Source of the DNA: Silene conica
Taxonomy: Eukaryota; Streptophyta; Magnoliopsida; Caryophyllales; Caryophyllaceae
Reading direction: 5' to 3'
Assembly (NCBI GenBank): GCA_029255685.2
Contig: CM055319.2
Location: 21,174,247-21,238,246, forward strand
DNA: 64,000 nucleotides
The position numbers were made by a program, and so were the translations under genes. The notes below the pieces were generated by a model. That model had not been told where the DNA came from. It searched no databases and saw nothing but the letters and a program-made list of their open reading frames with translations. Positions 12,962 through 25,480 of this stretch are shown here, piece by piece (position 1 is the first letter of the stretch; every line of letters begins with the position of its first letter).

Positions 12962-13964
12962 TGTGGGGAATAAAACGTGTATTCACCCTATTCTTGCAGG
13001 ATTATAATGAAAAATACAATCGTGAATATGGTCATATAATTAAAAAGATATGAAAAAGAGTACAACCTTTAGTCCTTGCGCGAAAGGCCTAAGAACAGGA
13101 ATTAACACAAATTCCCTCCTATAACTTGCACCCAAGACTTAGAATGAGATGTTGCCGCGTGTGCTAGAAATCCTCTCCAACTGCCTTGCAATATCGGGAG
13201 AGCCTTTTGAGTTTTAGATGTGAGATCTGGGTTATGGGAGAAGAATGCTCTCAAACCCTAATTTTTCCTTGAGATTATTTTAATCAGTGCAACAAGTGTA
13301 GTCTGACAAAAGGAGAAGTCTTCTCCTTTTGTAATACTGGCCGGCCGAATAGGGTCTTGGGTAGGAGTGGGCTTTTTTCCACTCTTACCTTATTCCTTTG
13401 CGTGATTCGACCCGTTTTGCTAAATATTATTCGCGGGATTTTAATTATAAATCGCACACATGTTATCAGATATTAATGCAGTCGATGTATTAATAATGGT
13501 CTGATAAAATTACGATATTGTATAATTACCCAAATTAATATATCCTTTTATATTAATACGCGAAATCAATATTTAATTAAATATAACTGCTTATATTTAA
13601 TTTTACGAATTAAACATGTAATCCGTATTAGCTAAAATTATTTAATCCGTATTAAATAATAATCTCAACATCTTATTGACTAATTTAATAGTCAATACCT
13701 CTGACTAACTGTTTAGTCGTATCCGGCATAAATGTGACTGTATTTTCATACCTTCACATCTCTCAAACGTGTCCTATAGGTGTGACGTATAGGGACCAGT
13801 TGATCACCGCCATCCGTATGACAATAACGTCAAACTTATCTAGCAAGCCAACCGTTATTGATAAACGTGGATCAACTGGTAATAATACAGAAGTATGCCC
13901 TTGTGATCCTTAAAGAGATTTAATAGGTCATTGTACTTAATTGTCAAGGACACCAGTCCCAACA
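12962..13964 (-). repeat. 5' LTR of element A
   Basis: 1003 bp, five hand-counted differences from 5330-6332. It is followed by the TSD tgttc at 13965-13969. Confidence 0.93.
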
Positions 13965-14206
13965 TGTTCATCTTTTGGAGGCCATCATCTCTTTGAAGGT
14001 TCAAGGAGGATCATCCGTGTGATAAGCTCAAGAACAAGTGAAGAAGGTGACTTCACTTGTGCCCTATATTAGCCGAGATTATCAATGTAAGGAAGCTTGT
14101 TTTTCTTCATATATCTCGACATATATCTTGTTAAGCATGCATAAGATCTACTAATTATAAGATAATTAACATTAGTATGACTAAATAGGTATAAGAACCT
14201 AACAAT

Positions 14207-14218
14207 TGGTATCAGAGC
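14207..14218 (+). promoter_or_regulatory. Primer binding site of element B
   Basis: TGGTATCAGAGC lies two bases after the end of the left LTR and matches the 3' end of initiator tRNA-Met. Confidence 0.9.
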
Positions 14219-15994
14219 TATCGTTGTTGCATGCTTAATCGGTTTATAGTTTTTCCGAGTTTTTGAGACTTAAAACAAAACTAATATTTCAAGACTCATA
14301 TGTTTATCACTCGACATTTTGGCATGTTAATTAAATCTGGTCCTAAAACGTTTTTAGGTTATATTGATAAATTATGAGATTTAATATTTTGTTCATAATA
14401 TAGATTTAATCGTTTAATATGCATTTTTATGATAAAATCGAGTTAAATGATTAAATTAGAAAGAAAATGTTTCTAGCCTTGTAATTTTCACACGACCTCA
14501 CATGCTTATTTTACTTAATGTATGTAAAATTTGGTACAATATGATCTTGTATAGCATGTTTTACGATTTTATTGTTAAAACCGTATTAAGAGGTGATTTT
14601 GGCCATTAATATATGATATTTCGAGTTAATTTTCGAATAAAATGACCAAAATTTTTACATTATAAATATTAAAGTAATATTTTCAGAATGTTAGTGAAAA
14701 TGAAAATCCAAAATTTTGAAATTTTAATTGTTTGGATTTAATTCGTAAATGTTATGCATTTTAAGGCATTGTGAACAATATTAATATAATTAAAGTGTTA
14801 ATTATTATCAAAATTATTTATGACTAATTTTGAATCCTAAAAGGTGTTAGGATATTATTTAGAACATAAGTTGTTTATGTTTTAATTTATGCATTTTAAA
14901 GAGTTAAAAATGCTAAAATCTCATAAAACCGGGTTATTTTTGACAAAATAAGTTATTAGGGCGATTTGGCATTAAAATGAACATATTCATAACATATATA
15001 TATTGCTGCGTTTTTCTTATGAATGTCATATTATATTGCATTATTTTGAATCTTGTAATCATTCTAGTATGGCCTTAGTTTTAAATCGGTATTTCCCGTA
15101 ATGTAAGGGGTTACCGATTCGGTTGTAATTTTGTGATCTCGTATCACCCAATTGTAATTTATTTCTATTTTATAATGTATAAAGTAGACTAGAAAAGTTG
15201 TAATTCTTGTAATTTCCGGAGAACCTTGAAGACGGTGCCATTCGGAAAGGAGTTCCAATCAAGACGGTGTTTACCTCGTTTTGCTGCCTCGTCAAGTTCA
15301 AGGGACCAAAGGAGTTGGTTTCCGAATTTGTACTCTTGTTATTTCTTTTCTAGGATAAGGCCATACTAGGAATTTATCGTTTGCTTTATTTTTTTTTATA
15401 TGTTGCATGCATAGCCAAATCGCCATTAACATGTCATGCATATCGAGTATCGGGTCTTCAACGTATCATTTTATTATCGTTAATTCACCTAAATTAGTTC
15501 ACTTAAAAGGAGATAGATAATAATTGATAAGATCTCTTACGTTTAAAATATTGAGACTTAGCCTTACCAAAGAGTATGGGCCCATGAATCCCTTCTTCAC
15601 AAACATGTAGGCTCGGCTAAACCGGGGTACTAAAATTGTCACGTTGGGTAAGTGGGGTAATGAGGATTACACCTTGAAATTTGGTCGATCTCAACGAAAG
15701 TATTCGTAACCGTAGTTGCAATAAGTTCGGGCTAAAGATAATTTTAAGAAAATTGTCGACCGAGAGTTCTAAGAGTAGAACCGATTAAAGGGTTAATCCA
15801 CCAAATTATACCTATACGGGTTGAATCGGCTACACCGTGCCCGCATTAGTATGGGTTTGGGTCTCGGGATAGTTTACTTAATTGTGTAAGAGATCGTTAA
15901 GTAAATTCTTAACTTGTTTAAAATGTTTAACAAGTATTAAAATGATGAACGTTAATTTTTCCTTCGTTTCCGTTTTTGTAGTTATTTTATCGCA
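14219..15994 (+). other. 5' leader of element B
   Basis: About 1.8 kb of A/T-rich noncoding DNA. The part at about 15570-15900 is related to the leader of A. I looked for a gag capsid region here and did not recognise one in any frame. Confidence 0.6.
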
Positions 15995-18900
15995 ATGGAT
16001 TCCTTCAACCCTATCACTATTGATTCTTGTCATAATATTTTCGACGATATTTGCAACCAAAACAACATTGATACTACTAGAGAAGTTCATTTCGGAACGG
16101 GTCCGGATGGCAGTATTAACTTCATTTCTTCTCTCCCACCTCCCAAAGGTCCATTTCTTGACACAGCTTATATAGATGAGCTAAATGAAGAATTGGACGC
16201 CTTATACTTGAAGGAAAGAGCTTATGATGAAGCTAGTGGGAGTTCTAGCAAGAAAAGTCTTGCAAAGAATAAGAAGAAGAAGAGAAAGTTAGAAAAAGGG
16301 CGATGCCACTATTGTAGTGTCATGGGCCATTGGAGGAGGAATTGCCCCAAGTACTTACGTCATATCCAAGAAGGTCTTGTGATTCCGTTAGGTAATTCAA
16401 AATCTGAAATTTTTGTTATTGACATTAATTTTACTTCCAACACATCATGGGTATTGGATACCGGATGTGGTTCTCACCTTTGTAATCGTTTGCAGGGTTT
16501 AAGAGAAGTGGAGAAGGTGGACAAGGGTGATATGGATCTCCGACTTGGAAATGGAGCTCGGGTAGCGGCCACTTCTAAAGGAACTTGCACTCTTGCCTTG
16601 ACGAGTAGATACGAGCTAAAACTTAATAATTGTTATTTTGTATCGTCTCTTTCCAAAAACATTATTTCTGTTGCAATGTTAGACATTGAGGGATATAATT
16701 TTTCCATTAAAGACAATTGTTGTGTAATTTCTAAGAATGACATGGTAGTTGGCCGTGCCAATTCAATTAATGGAATCTATGTTTTGGAAACTTCCGACTC
16801 ATCTAATAGTGTCTACAACGTTAATAACAAAAGGATTAAAACAAGTGATCCAAATGAATCATATGTTTGGCATTGTCGACTTGGTCACATAAATGAGAAT
16901 CGCATTAAAAGATTGGTAAAGACCAACATAATTAAACCATTCGAATATGAATCTTATGGTACATGCGAAGCTTGCCTTCTAGGAAAGATGACTCGTAACC
17001 CCTTTAGTGATAAAGGGACACGAGCCAGTGAACTATTGGGACTAATACATACGGATGTATGCGGACCACTATCTATCACCGCTAGAGGCAATTATGACTA
17101 TTTCATCACCTTCACTGATGATTTAAGTAGGTATGGGTATATCTACTTAATGAAGCATAAGAGTGAAGCTTTTACGAAATTTAAAGAATTTCAGAATGAA
17201 GTAGAGAACCAACTCGACAGGAAGATTAAAACATTACGATCCGATCGTGGTGGAGAATATCTTAGTAATGAATTTGATTCACATCTAAAGGAATGTGGCA
17301 TTGTGTCACAACTTTCACCTCCAGGAACACCACAACTTAATGGTGTGGCAGAAAGGAGGAATCGAACCTTATTGGATATGGTCCGATCAATGATGAGCCA
17401 AACTGATTTACCTAATTCATTTTGGGGATTTGCGATCCTCACAGCCATCAAATCGTTGAACAATAGTCCAACGAAAGCGACCGATAAGACTCCATATGAG
17501 ATGTGGACAGGAAAGGTTCCTAACTTATCCTATATGAAGATATGGGGGTGCGATGCTTATGTCAAATCTAAAAACGATGACAAACTCGCACCAAGATCCG
17601 AAAAATGCATATTTGTTGGTTATCCAACCACCTCACGTGGCTACCACTTCTACAAACCTCATGAAAACAAAGTGTTTGTGTCTTCTGAGGCTGTCTTCTT
17701 AGAAAAAGAGTTTATTTCTAAGAGACAGAGTGGGAGAAATTTTGAACTTAATGAAGTTCGAGAAGTTCAAGAGCCACAAATTGAAGCTGAGACAGATGAA
17801 GATGTTCCTTCCTCATCCGCTTCGGTACCTATTCCACCCAGGAGGTCGAGTAGGGTCCCACATCAACCTGATAGGTATGTTGGACTAATTGAGGAAGATG
17901 GTAGCCTAGACGTATTACTTTTGGAAAGTGATGAGCCTACCACTTACAAAGCTGCAATCTCTAGTCCCGACTCCGCCAAATGGCAAGAGGCCATGGCATC
18001 CGAGATGGATTCTATGCATCAAAACCAAGTATGGGACTTGGTAGATTTGACTAAGGAGATGAGACCTCTCCAATGCAAGTGGATCTTCAAGGTGAAGAAT
18101 GGCATAGAAGGACATGATGATGTCTATAAAGCTAGGCTAGTAGCTAAGGGATTTTCCCAAGTTCAAGGTCTTCATTATGATGAGACCTTTGCTCCGGTAG
18201 CCATGCTAAGATCCATTAGGATAATGTTAGCGATTGCCGCATTTCATGATTATGAAGTGTGGCAAATGGACGTCAAAACCGCCTTCTTAAATGGGCATTT
18301 AAAGGAGGATGTGTATATGATACAACTTGAGGGTTTTGAAGATCCTAAAAATCCTAACAAGGTATGCAAGCTTAAGAGATCCATCTATGGTCTTAAGCAA
18401 GCATCAAGGAGTTGGAATCATCGCTTCAATGAAGTCATAAAAGAAAATGGTTTCACTCGAAGTGTCGAGGAACCTTGTCTATATATGAAATTCAGTGGGA
18501 GCAATGTTGTATTCCTAATCTTGTATGTGGATGACATACTACTCATTGGAAATGATGTTCCAATGCTTTCATCAGTAAAAGGATGGTTAGGTAACCATTT
18601 TCAGATGAAAGATCTAGGAAATGCACAATGCATATTAGGTATCCGGATATATAGGGATAGATCCAAGAGGATATTGGCACTAAGTCAAGAACCTTATATC
18701 GATAAGATTCTTCGACGGTTCAGCATGGGAAATTCCAAGAGAGGGTTTGTCCCCATGGGAAGTGGCATTATATTGAGAAATTCTCAATCACCCACAGAGC
18801 CCAAGGATGTTGAACGCATGAAAATGATCCCTTATGCTTCCGCCGTAGGATCTATCATGTACGCCATGATATGCACTCGTCTTGATGTCTCGTATGCTTT

Positions 18901-19510
18901 GAGCATGACTAATAGATATCAAGCAAATCCAGGTGAAAGTCACTGGATTGCAGTCAAGAACATCCTTAAGTACTTGAGAAGAACTAAGGATTCATACTTA
19001 GTGTTTGGAGGGGAAGAAGATTTGTGTGTAAAGGGTTACACAGATGCAAGCTTCCAAACAGATAAAGACGATTTTAAATCCCAGGCTGGATTTGTCTTTA
19101 TCTTGAATGGTGGTGCCATTAGTTGGAAGAGCTTCAAAGAACCAGTCGTTGCGGATTCTACAACGGAAGCAGAGTACATTGCAGCATCGGAAGCTGCTAA
19201 GGAGGCAGTATGGATAAGGCAATTTATCGAGGGACTAAGGGTAGTTCCAAATGCTGAAGATCCTATCACCCTGTACTGTGATAACAGTGGTGCTGTCTTT
19301 CAGGCTAAGGAGCCGAAGTCTAGTAATAAATCTAGGCATGTACCAAGAAAATATCATGTAATTCGGGATTTCATTGATAGGAAGGAAATAGCGATATGTA
19401 AGGTTGGGACAGACGATAATGTGGCTGATCCTTTAACCAAACCCTTGTCGCAAGCTAAGCATGATTCTCATGCTCGTTCTATGGGTCTTAAGAGTTTACC
19501 CAATGTGTAA
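15995..19510 (+). CDS. Polyprotein of element B (protease, integrase, RT, RNase H)
   Basis: One uninterrupted frame of 1171 codons. Residues 1-100 are an acidic segment followed by a lysine-rich patch (KNKKKKRKLEK). A zinc knuckle (C104, C107, H112, C117) follows, then the protease motif WVLDTGCGSH (about 152-161), GAG-pre-integrase (YVWHCRLGHIN), integrase core with RSDRGGEYLS and PQLNGVAERRNR, RT with [10 protein letters not shown] and YVDDILL (about 843-849), and RNase H ending with ADPLTKPL. The wording matches Angela/BARE pol closely. No capsid domain is recognised before the zinc knuckle, so the element may have depended on gag from relatives such as A. This resembles the known BARE-2/BARE-1 relationship, but here it is an inference. 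The start chosen is the first ATG of the frame. Confidence 0.9.
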   Translation: MDSFNPITIDSCHNIFDDICNQNNIDTTREVHFGTGPDGSINFISSLPPPKGPFLDTAYIDELNEELDALYLKERAYDEASGSSSKKSLAKNKKKKRKLEKGRCHYCSVMGHWRRNCPKYLRHIQEGLVIPLGNSKSEIFVIDINFTSNTSWVLDTGCGSHLCNRLQGLREVEKVDKGDMDLRLGNGARVAATSKGTCTLALTSRYELKLNNCYFVSSLSKNIISVAMLDIEGYNFSIKDNCCVISKNDMVVGRANSINGIYVLETSDSSNSVYNVNNKRIKTSDPNESYVWHCRLGHINENRIKRLVKTNIIKPFEYESYGTCEACLLGKMTRNPFSDKGTRASELLGLIHTDVCGPLSITARGNYDYFITFTDDLSRYGYIYLMKHKSEAFTKFKEFQNEVENQLDRKIKTLRSDRGGEYLSNEFDSHLKECGIVSQLSPPGTPQLNGVAERRNRTLLDMVRSMMSQTDLPNSFWGFAILTAIKSLNNSPTKATDKTPYEMWTGKVPNLSYMKIWGCDAYVKSKNDDKLAPRSEKCIFVGYPTTSRGYHFYKPHENKVFVSSEAVFLEKEFISKRQSGRNFELNEVREVQEPQIEAETDEDVPSSSASVPIPPRRSSRVPHQPDRYVGLIEEDGSLDVLLLESDEPTTYKAAISSPDSAKWQEAMASEMDSMHQNQVWDLVDLTKEMRPLQCKWIFKVKNGIEGHDDVYKARLVAKGFSQVQGLHYDETFAPVAMLRSIRIMLAIAAFHDYEVWQMDVKTAFLNGHLKEDVYMIQLEGFEDPKNPNKVCKLKRSIYGLKQASRSWNHRFNEVIKENGFTRSVEEPCLYMKFSGSNVVFLILYVDDILLIGNDVPMLSSVKGWLGNHFQMKDLGNAQCILGIRIYRDRSKRILALSQEPYIDKILRRFSMGNSKRGFVPMGSGIILRNSQSPTEPKDVERMKMIPYASAVGSIMYAMICTRLDVSYALSMTNRYQANPGESHWIAVKNILKYLRRTKDSYLVFGGEEDLCVKGYTDASFQTDKDDFKSQAGFVFILNGGAISWKSFKEPVVADSTTEAEYIAASEAAKEAVWIRQFIEGLRVVPNAEDPITLYCDNSGAVFQAKEPKSSNKSRHVPRKYHVIRDFIDRKEIAICKVGTDDNVADPLTKPLSQAKHDSHARSMGLKSLPNV

Positions 19511-20306
19511 CCGATTATACGATATGAAATGAAAAATGTTGTTTTTACGTTCATATAAGATAATCTCGTTCATCATTTAAAGTTTTATACAACTTGTTTA
19601 TTTTATATATACTTTGTTAAATCTAAACAGGATTGTAAGACAATTGTTGAACCCTGTTAAAGTGAACTGGATTAACTTAGTATTGCCCCTAGTCACTTAT
19701 ATGAGGTGACGTCTCGAAGTGACTAGATTATGATGCGATTGATGGTGAGTTCTGACACCATAGAGTCATAAGGGATGACTAGTCGATCATATAGACAAAC
19801 TGTAAAGTACACTTGTGTCGGGCAGTGACCGCTTATAGAGTTCTTTAGAATTCAATGGAGCCTGGTCGTGGCAAGAGCTGCTATATATATTCTTATGAGT
19901 CGATTCTTTGACTAGAGACTGGTTGCTCTAGAGGTGACATTATTCAGAATGACTTTAATTTATATTCTACGATCTTCCGTAAAAGGGGTCAAATGGATAT
20001 ATTTTGGGTCACAATGGATGATGTTGACCAAGGAGGACAGTTGGAAAGGAATTGTTCTGCCCCTTGTCAGGGTTATCTTAAATCTCAAGGCCACTCGAGG
20101 AGTAGTGAACTGGAAATGCGTGGCCACGCTCGGAGACTATCTATGGTAGATAATTCCGGTCTATCAGTTACACTCCATATCGAGAAAAACCACTATTGAT
20201 TTGATCACGTGCAAGTACGACCTGTAAGACACCTTGCATTGAGTGGGAGATGATGTAATAGAACAAGAGAATCGGTGATCCACACTTGTGAGGACAAGTG
20301 GGAGAT
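19511..20306 (+). other. 3' noncoding region of element B
   Basis: Between the stop of the polyprotein and the right LTR. It ends with the purine tract AAGTGGGAGAT (about 20296-20306), the likely polypurine tract. No other gene is seen; short open frames near 19934-20199 have no support. Confidence 0.65.
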
Positions 20307-21457
20307 TGTTGGAGTAAATGTCCTCGACAATAATGTGATCACGTCAATTTTATATATTAAATTGACAAATCTCTATAAAAGAATATTGATGGGATGATTC
20401 TTTATCATAAGTCAACTGGTCAACATTAATCGGTAATGATTGGCTTGCTAGAGTTTGACATTACTGTCGTAATGACGGTGGTGACCAGTTGATCCCTTTA
20501 GGTCACACCTTTAGGACAACTCTCTCAATGATAAATGAAATAACTGTATATGATACGAGTTAGTTCATTTCTAGATTATGAATAAAATAAGGAGATAATT
20601 TATAATAAGATTATAAATTGTTTTAGTGATTGAAATGTCATCACTATTATTTATATGTTTATGAAACGTAAAGTTGTTGAATGAATTAATTAAAACTACA
20701 ATTGTTGTAGTAACTATATATATTATAAGTAATTGATTAATTACTTATAATTTACGATAAAGAGTTTAATGGTTAAACTTCGAATTACTTATGCAAAGTT
20801 ATCCTAGCTAATGTTGTATGAGGTCCGTTTGGTTAAGAGGACCGTGTGATATGTCACACATTTACAAACATACAATGTTACATAAGATGAGTTAGGAACA
20901 TAAGTAAGACATGCAATTAAAAAGATGAGAAGCATGGGAGACATTGTATAAGGTAGATGTGCCAACCATTGGGCACTCTTACCATGGGTCTCGGCCGTCC
21001 CAAAGGTGAGAACAAAAGAGAGTTTTGTTCCCTCTTCTCAACATCATTCATTCACTATTTTTTTTAGGGTTTTTGTTTAGAGAGAACAAAAGTTAGAAAG
21101 AAAAATAAAACCCTATTTTTCTTAACCCTAAACCATGTGCCTCCTTCTACAATCTAGCATTTTGTATCAAGTTTCTAGCAAAACAATATACAAAACTTTG
21201 AGTGTAGTGTGTCTTGGTGTTCATCTTTTGGAGGCCATCATCTCTTTGAAGGTTCAAGGAGGATCATCCGTGTGATAAGCTCAAGAACAAGTGAAGAAGG
21301 TGACTTCACTTGTGCCCTATATTAGCCGAGATTATCAATGTAAGGAAGCTTGTTTTTCTTCATATATCTCGACATATATCTTGTTAAGCATGCATAAGAT
21401 CTACTAATTATTAGATAATTAACATTAGTATGACTAAATAGGTATAAGAACCTAACA
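20307..21457 (+). repeat. Right LTR of element B
   Basis: 1151 bp and uninterrupted. It preserves the empty target site of element A (TTGGTGTTCATC). It is followed by the TSD caggc (21458-21462). Confidence 0.93.
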
Positions 21458-21843
21458 CAGGCTGGGGATGCAAAATCTGAAATCTGCCCAAATAAATTAT
21501 CAAAAACAGAAATGTGTCCAGGTCCTCCCAGCCGGTATGGTACCGTCGGCCGGTGGGCCGGCTGGGAGTACCTGTAGACAATTTCGAGAAATAATTTAAT
21601 TTGAACATAAAAATCAACTTTGCCAACAACGGTTTTGCCTATAATCCTCCAACTATACTCATGAATTACCCACAAACAAGCAACAAACATATCCAAATTT
21701 CTCATGCAAGCTAAAAATTAAACTAAAACCGGACTAACCATGAAACTAACATGCAATCTAGATGAACTAAAGGAAACTAATACTTACAACCGGTGGTTAT
21801 TAAGTGACTCCACCAAACCTTTCATGAACAAACTTCCTTGAAA
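21458..21843. repeat. Continuation of E with one further GC-rich hairpin unit
   Basis: After the TSD of B, the split hairpin unit resumes (GGCTGGGGA). Another unit lies at about 21518-21573. Its arms AGGTCCTCCCAGCCGG and CCGGCTGGGAGTACCT match over 16 bases with one mismatch. The rest, up to the end of integrase at 21844, is noncoding A/T-rich sequence of element E. Confidence 0.75.
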
Positions 21844-24788
21844 TCAATCCTCCTCGGGGAGTGGGTCCCCGAGGTCAATAACTTCGACGGTGCCTTTGGA
21901 ATCTCCTTGATAATAGCGCTTAATCCGATGTCCGTTGACTTTGAAGGTGCCACCGCCTTCACTCCAAAGTTCAAAGGCCCCATGAGGTGAAATATCCATA
22001 ACTTTGAAGGGCCCGGACCATCGTGATCTAAGCTTTCCCGGAAAGTTCTTGACTCTTGAATTGAAAAGGAGAACAAGGTCTCCTATGCTCACATTCTTCT
22101 TCACTAACTTGGCATCATGCCACTTCTTCGTTTCCTCCTTATAGAGTTTCGAACTCTCATAAGCCTCATATCTAAGCTCCTCAAGCTCACTCATTTGCAA
22201 GAATCTTTTCTCCCCGGCCATGTCTAAGTCGAAGTTCATCTCCTTCAAGGCCCACCAAGCCTTGTGCTCAAGCTCCACCGGTAGGTGGCATGCTTTCCCG
22301 TACACAAGCTTGTAGGGAGTCATTCCTATAGGCGTTTTGTAAGCCGTCCTCAAAGCCCATAGCACATCATTCAACTTTTGGGACCAATCTTTCCGGTTCT
22401 TTTGCACCACCTTCTCTAGAATAGCCTTGATTTGACGGTTTGAAACCTCCACTTGCCCACTAGTTTGAGGGTGGTAGGCAAGTGCTACCTTGTGGGTCAC
22501 TCCATAATAGGCTAGAAGGGCTTTGAATGTGTGTTTCCGGAAGTGGGAACCTCCATCACTTATCACAATTTGGGGTACACCAAAACGGGGAAAGATGATG
22601 GTCTTGAAGAGCTTTACCACTACCTTGGAGTCATTGGTGGGGGAGGCAACCGCCTCTATCCATTTCGAGACATAGTCCACGGCTACCAAGATGTACTCAT
22701 TCCCGCATGAATTGGGGAAAGGTCCCATGAAATCAATCCCCCAACAATCAAACAACTCAATCTCCAAGATGGTTTTTAGGGGCATCTCATTCCTTTTACC
22801 GATGTTGCCGGACCTTTGACAAGCGTCACAAGATCTTACTACATCGTGAATGTCTTTAAACATAGAAGGCCAAAAGAACCCTCCTTGAAGAACCTTGGCT
22901 ATAGTCCGTGAAGCCGCCAAGTGCCCTCCATAGGCAGAGTTGTGAAGCCTATCCACAATTTCAAGCCCCTCTTCCTTGGATACGCATCTCCTCAAGAGTC
23001 CATCCCCACACTTTTTGAAAAGGTAGGGATCATCCCAAAAATATCTCTTAGCATCCACTTTCAACTTTCTCCTATCCCTTGCTTCAAACTCCTCCGGGAT
23101 AAAGCCATTGACAAGATAATTGGCAATATCCGCAAACCAAGGCAACTTATTGCCTATTGCCATCAAACTATCCTCACGCAACCATTCATTGATCGGGCCA
23201 TCCCTATCATGCAAACCATGATCCTCAAAAGTCAATCTAGACAAGTGGTCCGCAACTACATTCTCCGACCCCGACTTGTCTCTTATCTCTAGAGCAAATT
23301 CTTGGAGTAAAAGGACCCATCTCAAGAGTCTTGGCTTGGTATCCTTTTTCAACATTAATTGCCTCAAAGCGGTGTGATCGGAGTACACCACCACTTTAGA
23401 TCCCATGAGATATTGGCTAAACTTCTCAATGGCATGCACGATTGCCAACATCTCCTTTTCGGTTGTGGAATATTTTGCTTGAGTTTGATCAAGAGTCTTG
23501 CTTGAATAGTATATCACGTGGTGTTTCCTATCCAAAACTTGACCTAGGACCGCTCCTACCGCGTAATCGGATGCGTCACACATGATCTCAAAAGGCAATC
23601 CCCAATCCGGAGCACGAATAATAGGAGCCGTCACAAGTGCTTATTTGATCCTAGAAAAGGCTTCAAGACAATCATTAGTAAACAAAAAGGGAGCATCCTT
23701 GAGAAGAAGAGAAGTCAATGGTTTGGCAATTTTAGAGAAATCTTTAATAAAACGCGTATAAAAACCGGCATGTCCAAGAAAACTCCTCACCCCTTTCACA
23801 TTGGTTGGGGGTGACAAGTTCTCAATGACCGCCACTTTTGTAACAGCCCATATTTTCGTAAAATCTAATTTAAGCGTCTTAAATTATTTTATGTAATAAA
23901 ATAATATTTTAGTAATTTATATCGAAAGATTTTAATTTAATAAGTAAGATCCGTCTTAAGAACCTCAAGTCCTTAAGACGAATACAAACTTGGCAAGGTT
24001 AAGTTCCCGACTTAAATATCCGTTCTAATTTCCTAACCCGTTTCATAATACGGAAAGGACGACCCACTTGTACCCTACTTAAATCAAATGTCGACATAAC
24101 TCATTCATCAAGAATTCATTTTACAGTAACACAAAACCCTCCTAAACCTCCATTTTATTCCTCCTTCTTTTGATAAATTCTTCATCATCCGTCGATCAAA
24201 TCAAGGTAAAAATATCATTTTCGGAATCCCCATTCGATTTCCAAGCCATCTATCACTTTCTTTTTGTAAATCCTTGAACTCGAAAATGAGACTGTTTTCT
24301 CTTAATTCCGTTTTTGAGTCCCAAAATCCGTTTCTTTGTTTGTAGGAGTGGGCTTAGACGATCCGGAGGTCGATAGCTACTTGGTTGAGGAGGATCTTTA
24401 GCCGGAAAAGCTTGAAAGGTGACGATAATGAGATAACTCGGCCTTTATGTGTATATTAGCACTTTTGTTGTGATTCTTATGTTTGATTCCGATTTTTGTT
24501 TATGTATTAAATTTAATAAACCTAGAAACATGCTTAGGAATGTGTTATTTGAAGGAATTCATGCTTAGTGATGCCTTAATGTGTTCATAAGCTTATTTTC
24601 AGTTTTTCACATTTTGTGACGGATACTTGTTAAATTCGTTTGAGGATTGTTATGGGACTTGTTTGCTGCTAGATAAGTTGTATTTGATGATTAGCAATGT
24701 TGGGTAAACATCATGTGTAGCAATTTTGAAGTTTGTATGTCGATTGGTGAAGTTTGAATGAGGCTGGAAAATCACGATTTTGCGAACA

Positions 24789-25186
24789 GGCTCTCTGAGC
24801 CGGTCGACCGACCGGCCGCCGGTCGACCGGCTGGGAGTGCGTATTGTGTGTTTTTCGTAATTTTGAGAAATTGGCCTTGGACTGCCAGCCGGCCGACCGG
24901 CTGCCTGCCGACCGGCTGGTAGTCAATTTGTATTGTGTTGGTTTTGCGAAAACTTAGGAAAAAAGGGAGCCCAGCCGGCAGACCGGCCGCCTGCCAGCCG
25001 GCTGGGAGTGCATATGGGTTGGTTTACGAAATAGAGAAGGCTAGGGAAATGGAGTCCCAGCCGGCCGACCGGCTGCCTGCCGACCGGCTGGGAGTCCTTT
25101 GTGATGTTTCATTGTTTTAAAAAGGGCATAGGCTGAGGGGATTGCCAGTCGGCCGACCGGCTGCCTGCCGACCGGCTGGGAATCCC
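24789..25186. repeat. Cluster of GC-rich hairpin units in solo LTR F
   Basis: Five units at about 24789-24838, 24880-24924, 24970-25008, 25051-25097 and 25138-25186. The core is CCAGCCGGCCGACCGG then CTGCCTGCCGACCGGCTGG, the same family as in element E. Outer arms pair within a unit: GACTGCCAGCCGG with CCGGCTGGTAGTC (one G-T pair), and GGGATTGCCAG with CTGGGAATCCC. Confidence 0.88.
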
Positions 25187-25480
25187 TGAAGGCTGTTTTA
25201 TGGTTTTTCGATCGTAACTTTTAAACGGTTGATCGGTTTTAATTGAAATTCGTTTTGTATACCCGTGACATGTATTTGAGGTCCCCGGTGTACGGGCAAC
25301 ACTATATTGGGTTCGGGAATGGAGTAAGGATAGAGACCCCCCCGGTCGGGTAACCGAAAGGGAAACCGTCTCTCCCTCGTCTTAGTTCCCGGGATCAATT
25401 AAGTGTTGATTAGAGGTTTAAGAAGTTAGAACTATAGGTTAGTTTCTACCTTTGGATGTTAGTGGTTACATTGGTTGTCG

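Larger units (their letters stand above)
5330..13964 (-). mobile_element. Element A: Angela-type Ty1/copia retrotransposon nested in the LTR of B
   Basis: Two LTRs of 1003 bp each (TGTGGGG...CAACA on the plus strand) flank a minus-strand interior. The TSD tgttc is at 5325-5329 and 13965-13969, and the empty site is preserved in the right LTR of B. An initiator tRNA-Met primer site sits beside the right-hand LTR and a purine tract beside the left-hand one. The LTRs differ at only 5 sites by hand count (about 0.5 percent), so the insertion is very young. The coding block has about two breaks. Confidence 0.93.
4415..14204 (+). repeat. Left LTR of element B, interrupted by element A
   Basis: LTR sequence is at 4415-5329 and continues at 13970-14204. 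The two parts match the uninterrupted right LTR (20307-21457) in order. The gap is exactly element A plus one copy of its 5-bp duplication. Confidence 0.93.
4415..21457 (+). mobile_element. Element B: Angela-type Ty1/copia retrotransposon
   Basis: LTRs begin TGTTGGAG and end CTAACA. The 5-bp TSD caggc is at 4410-4414 and 21458-21462. A primer binding site for initiator tRNA-Met follows the left LTR, a long single ORF lies at 15995-19510, and a purine-rich tract (AAGTGGGAGA) abuts the right LTR. RT and RNase H motifs match the Angela/BARE lineage (order protease, integrase, RT, RNase H). The two LTRs differ at about 9 sites plus one length change over about 1150 bp by hand count, so it is recent. 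The pol ORF looks whole. Its left LTR is interrupted by element A. Confidence 0.93.

Noticed and set aside
14207-14218. tRNA fragment
   Set aside because: Twelve bases next to an LTR; it is a primer binding site, as are the similar words at 12948, 42220 and 52355.
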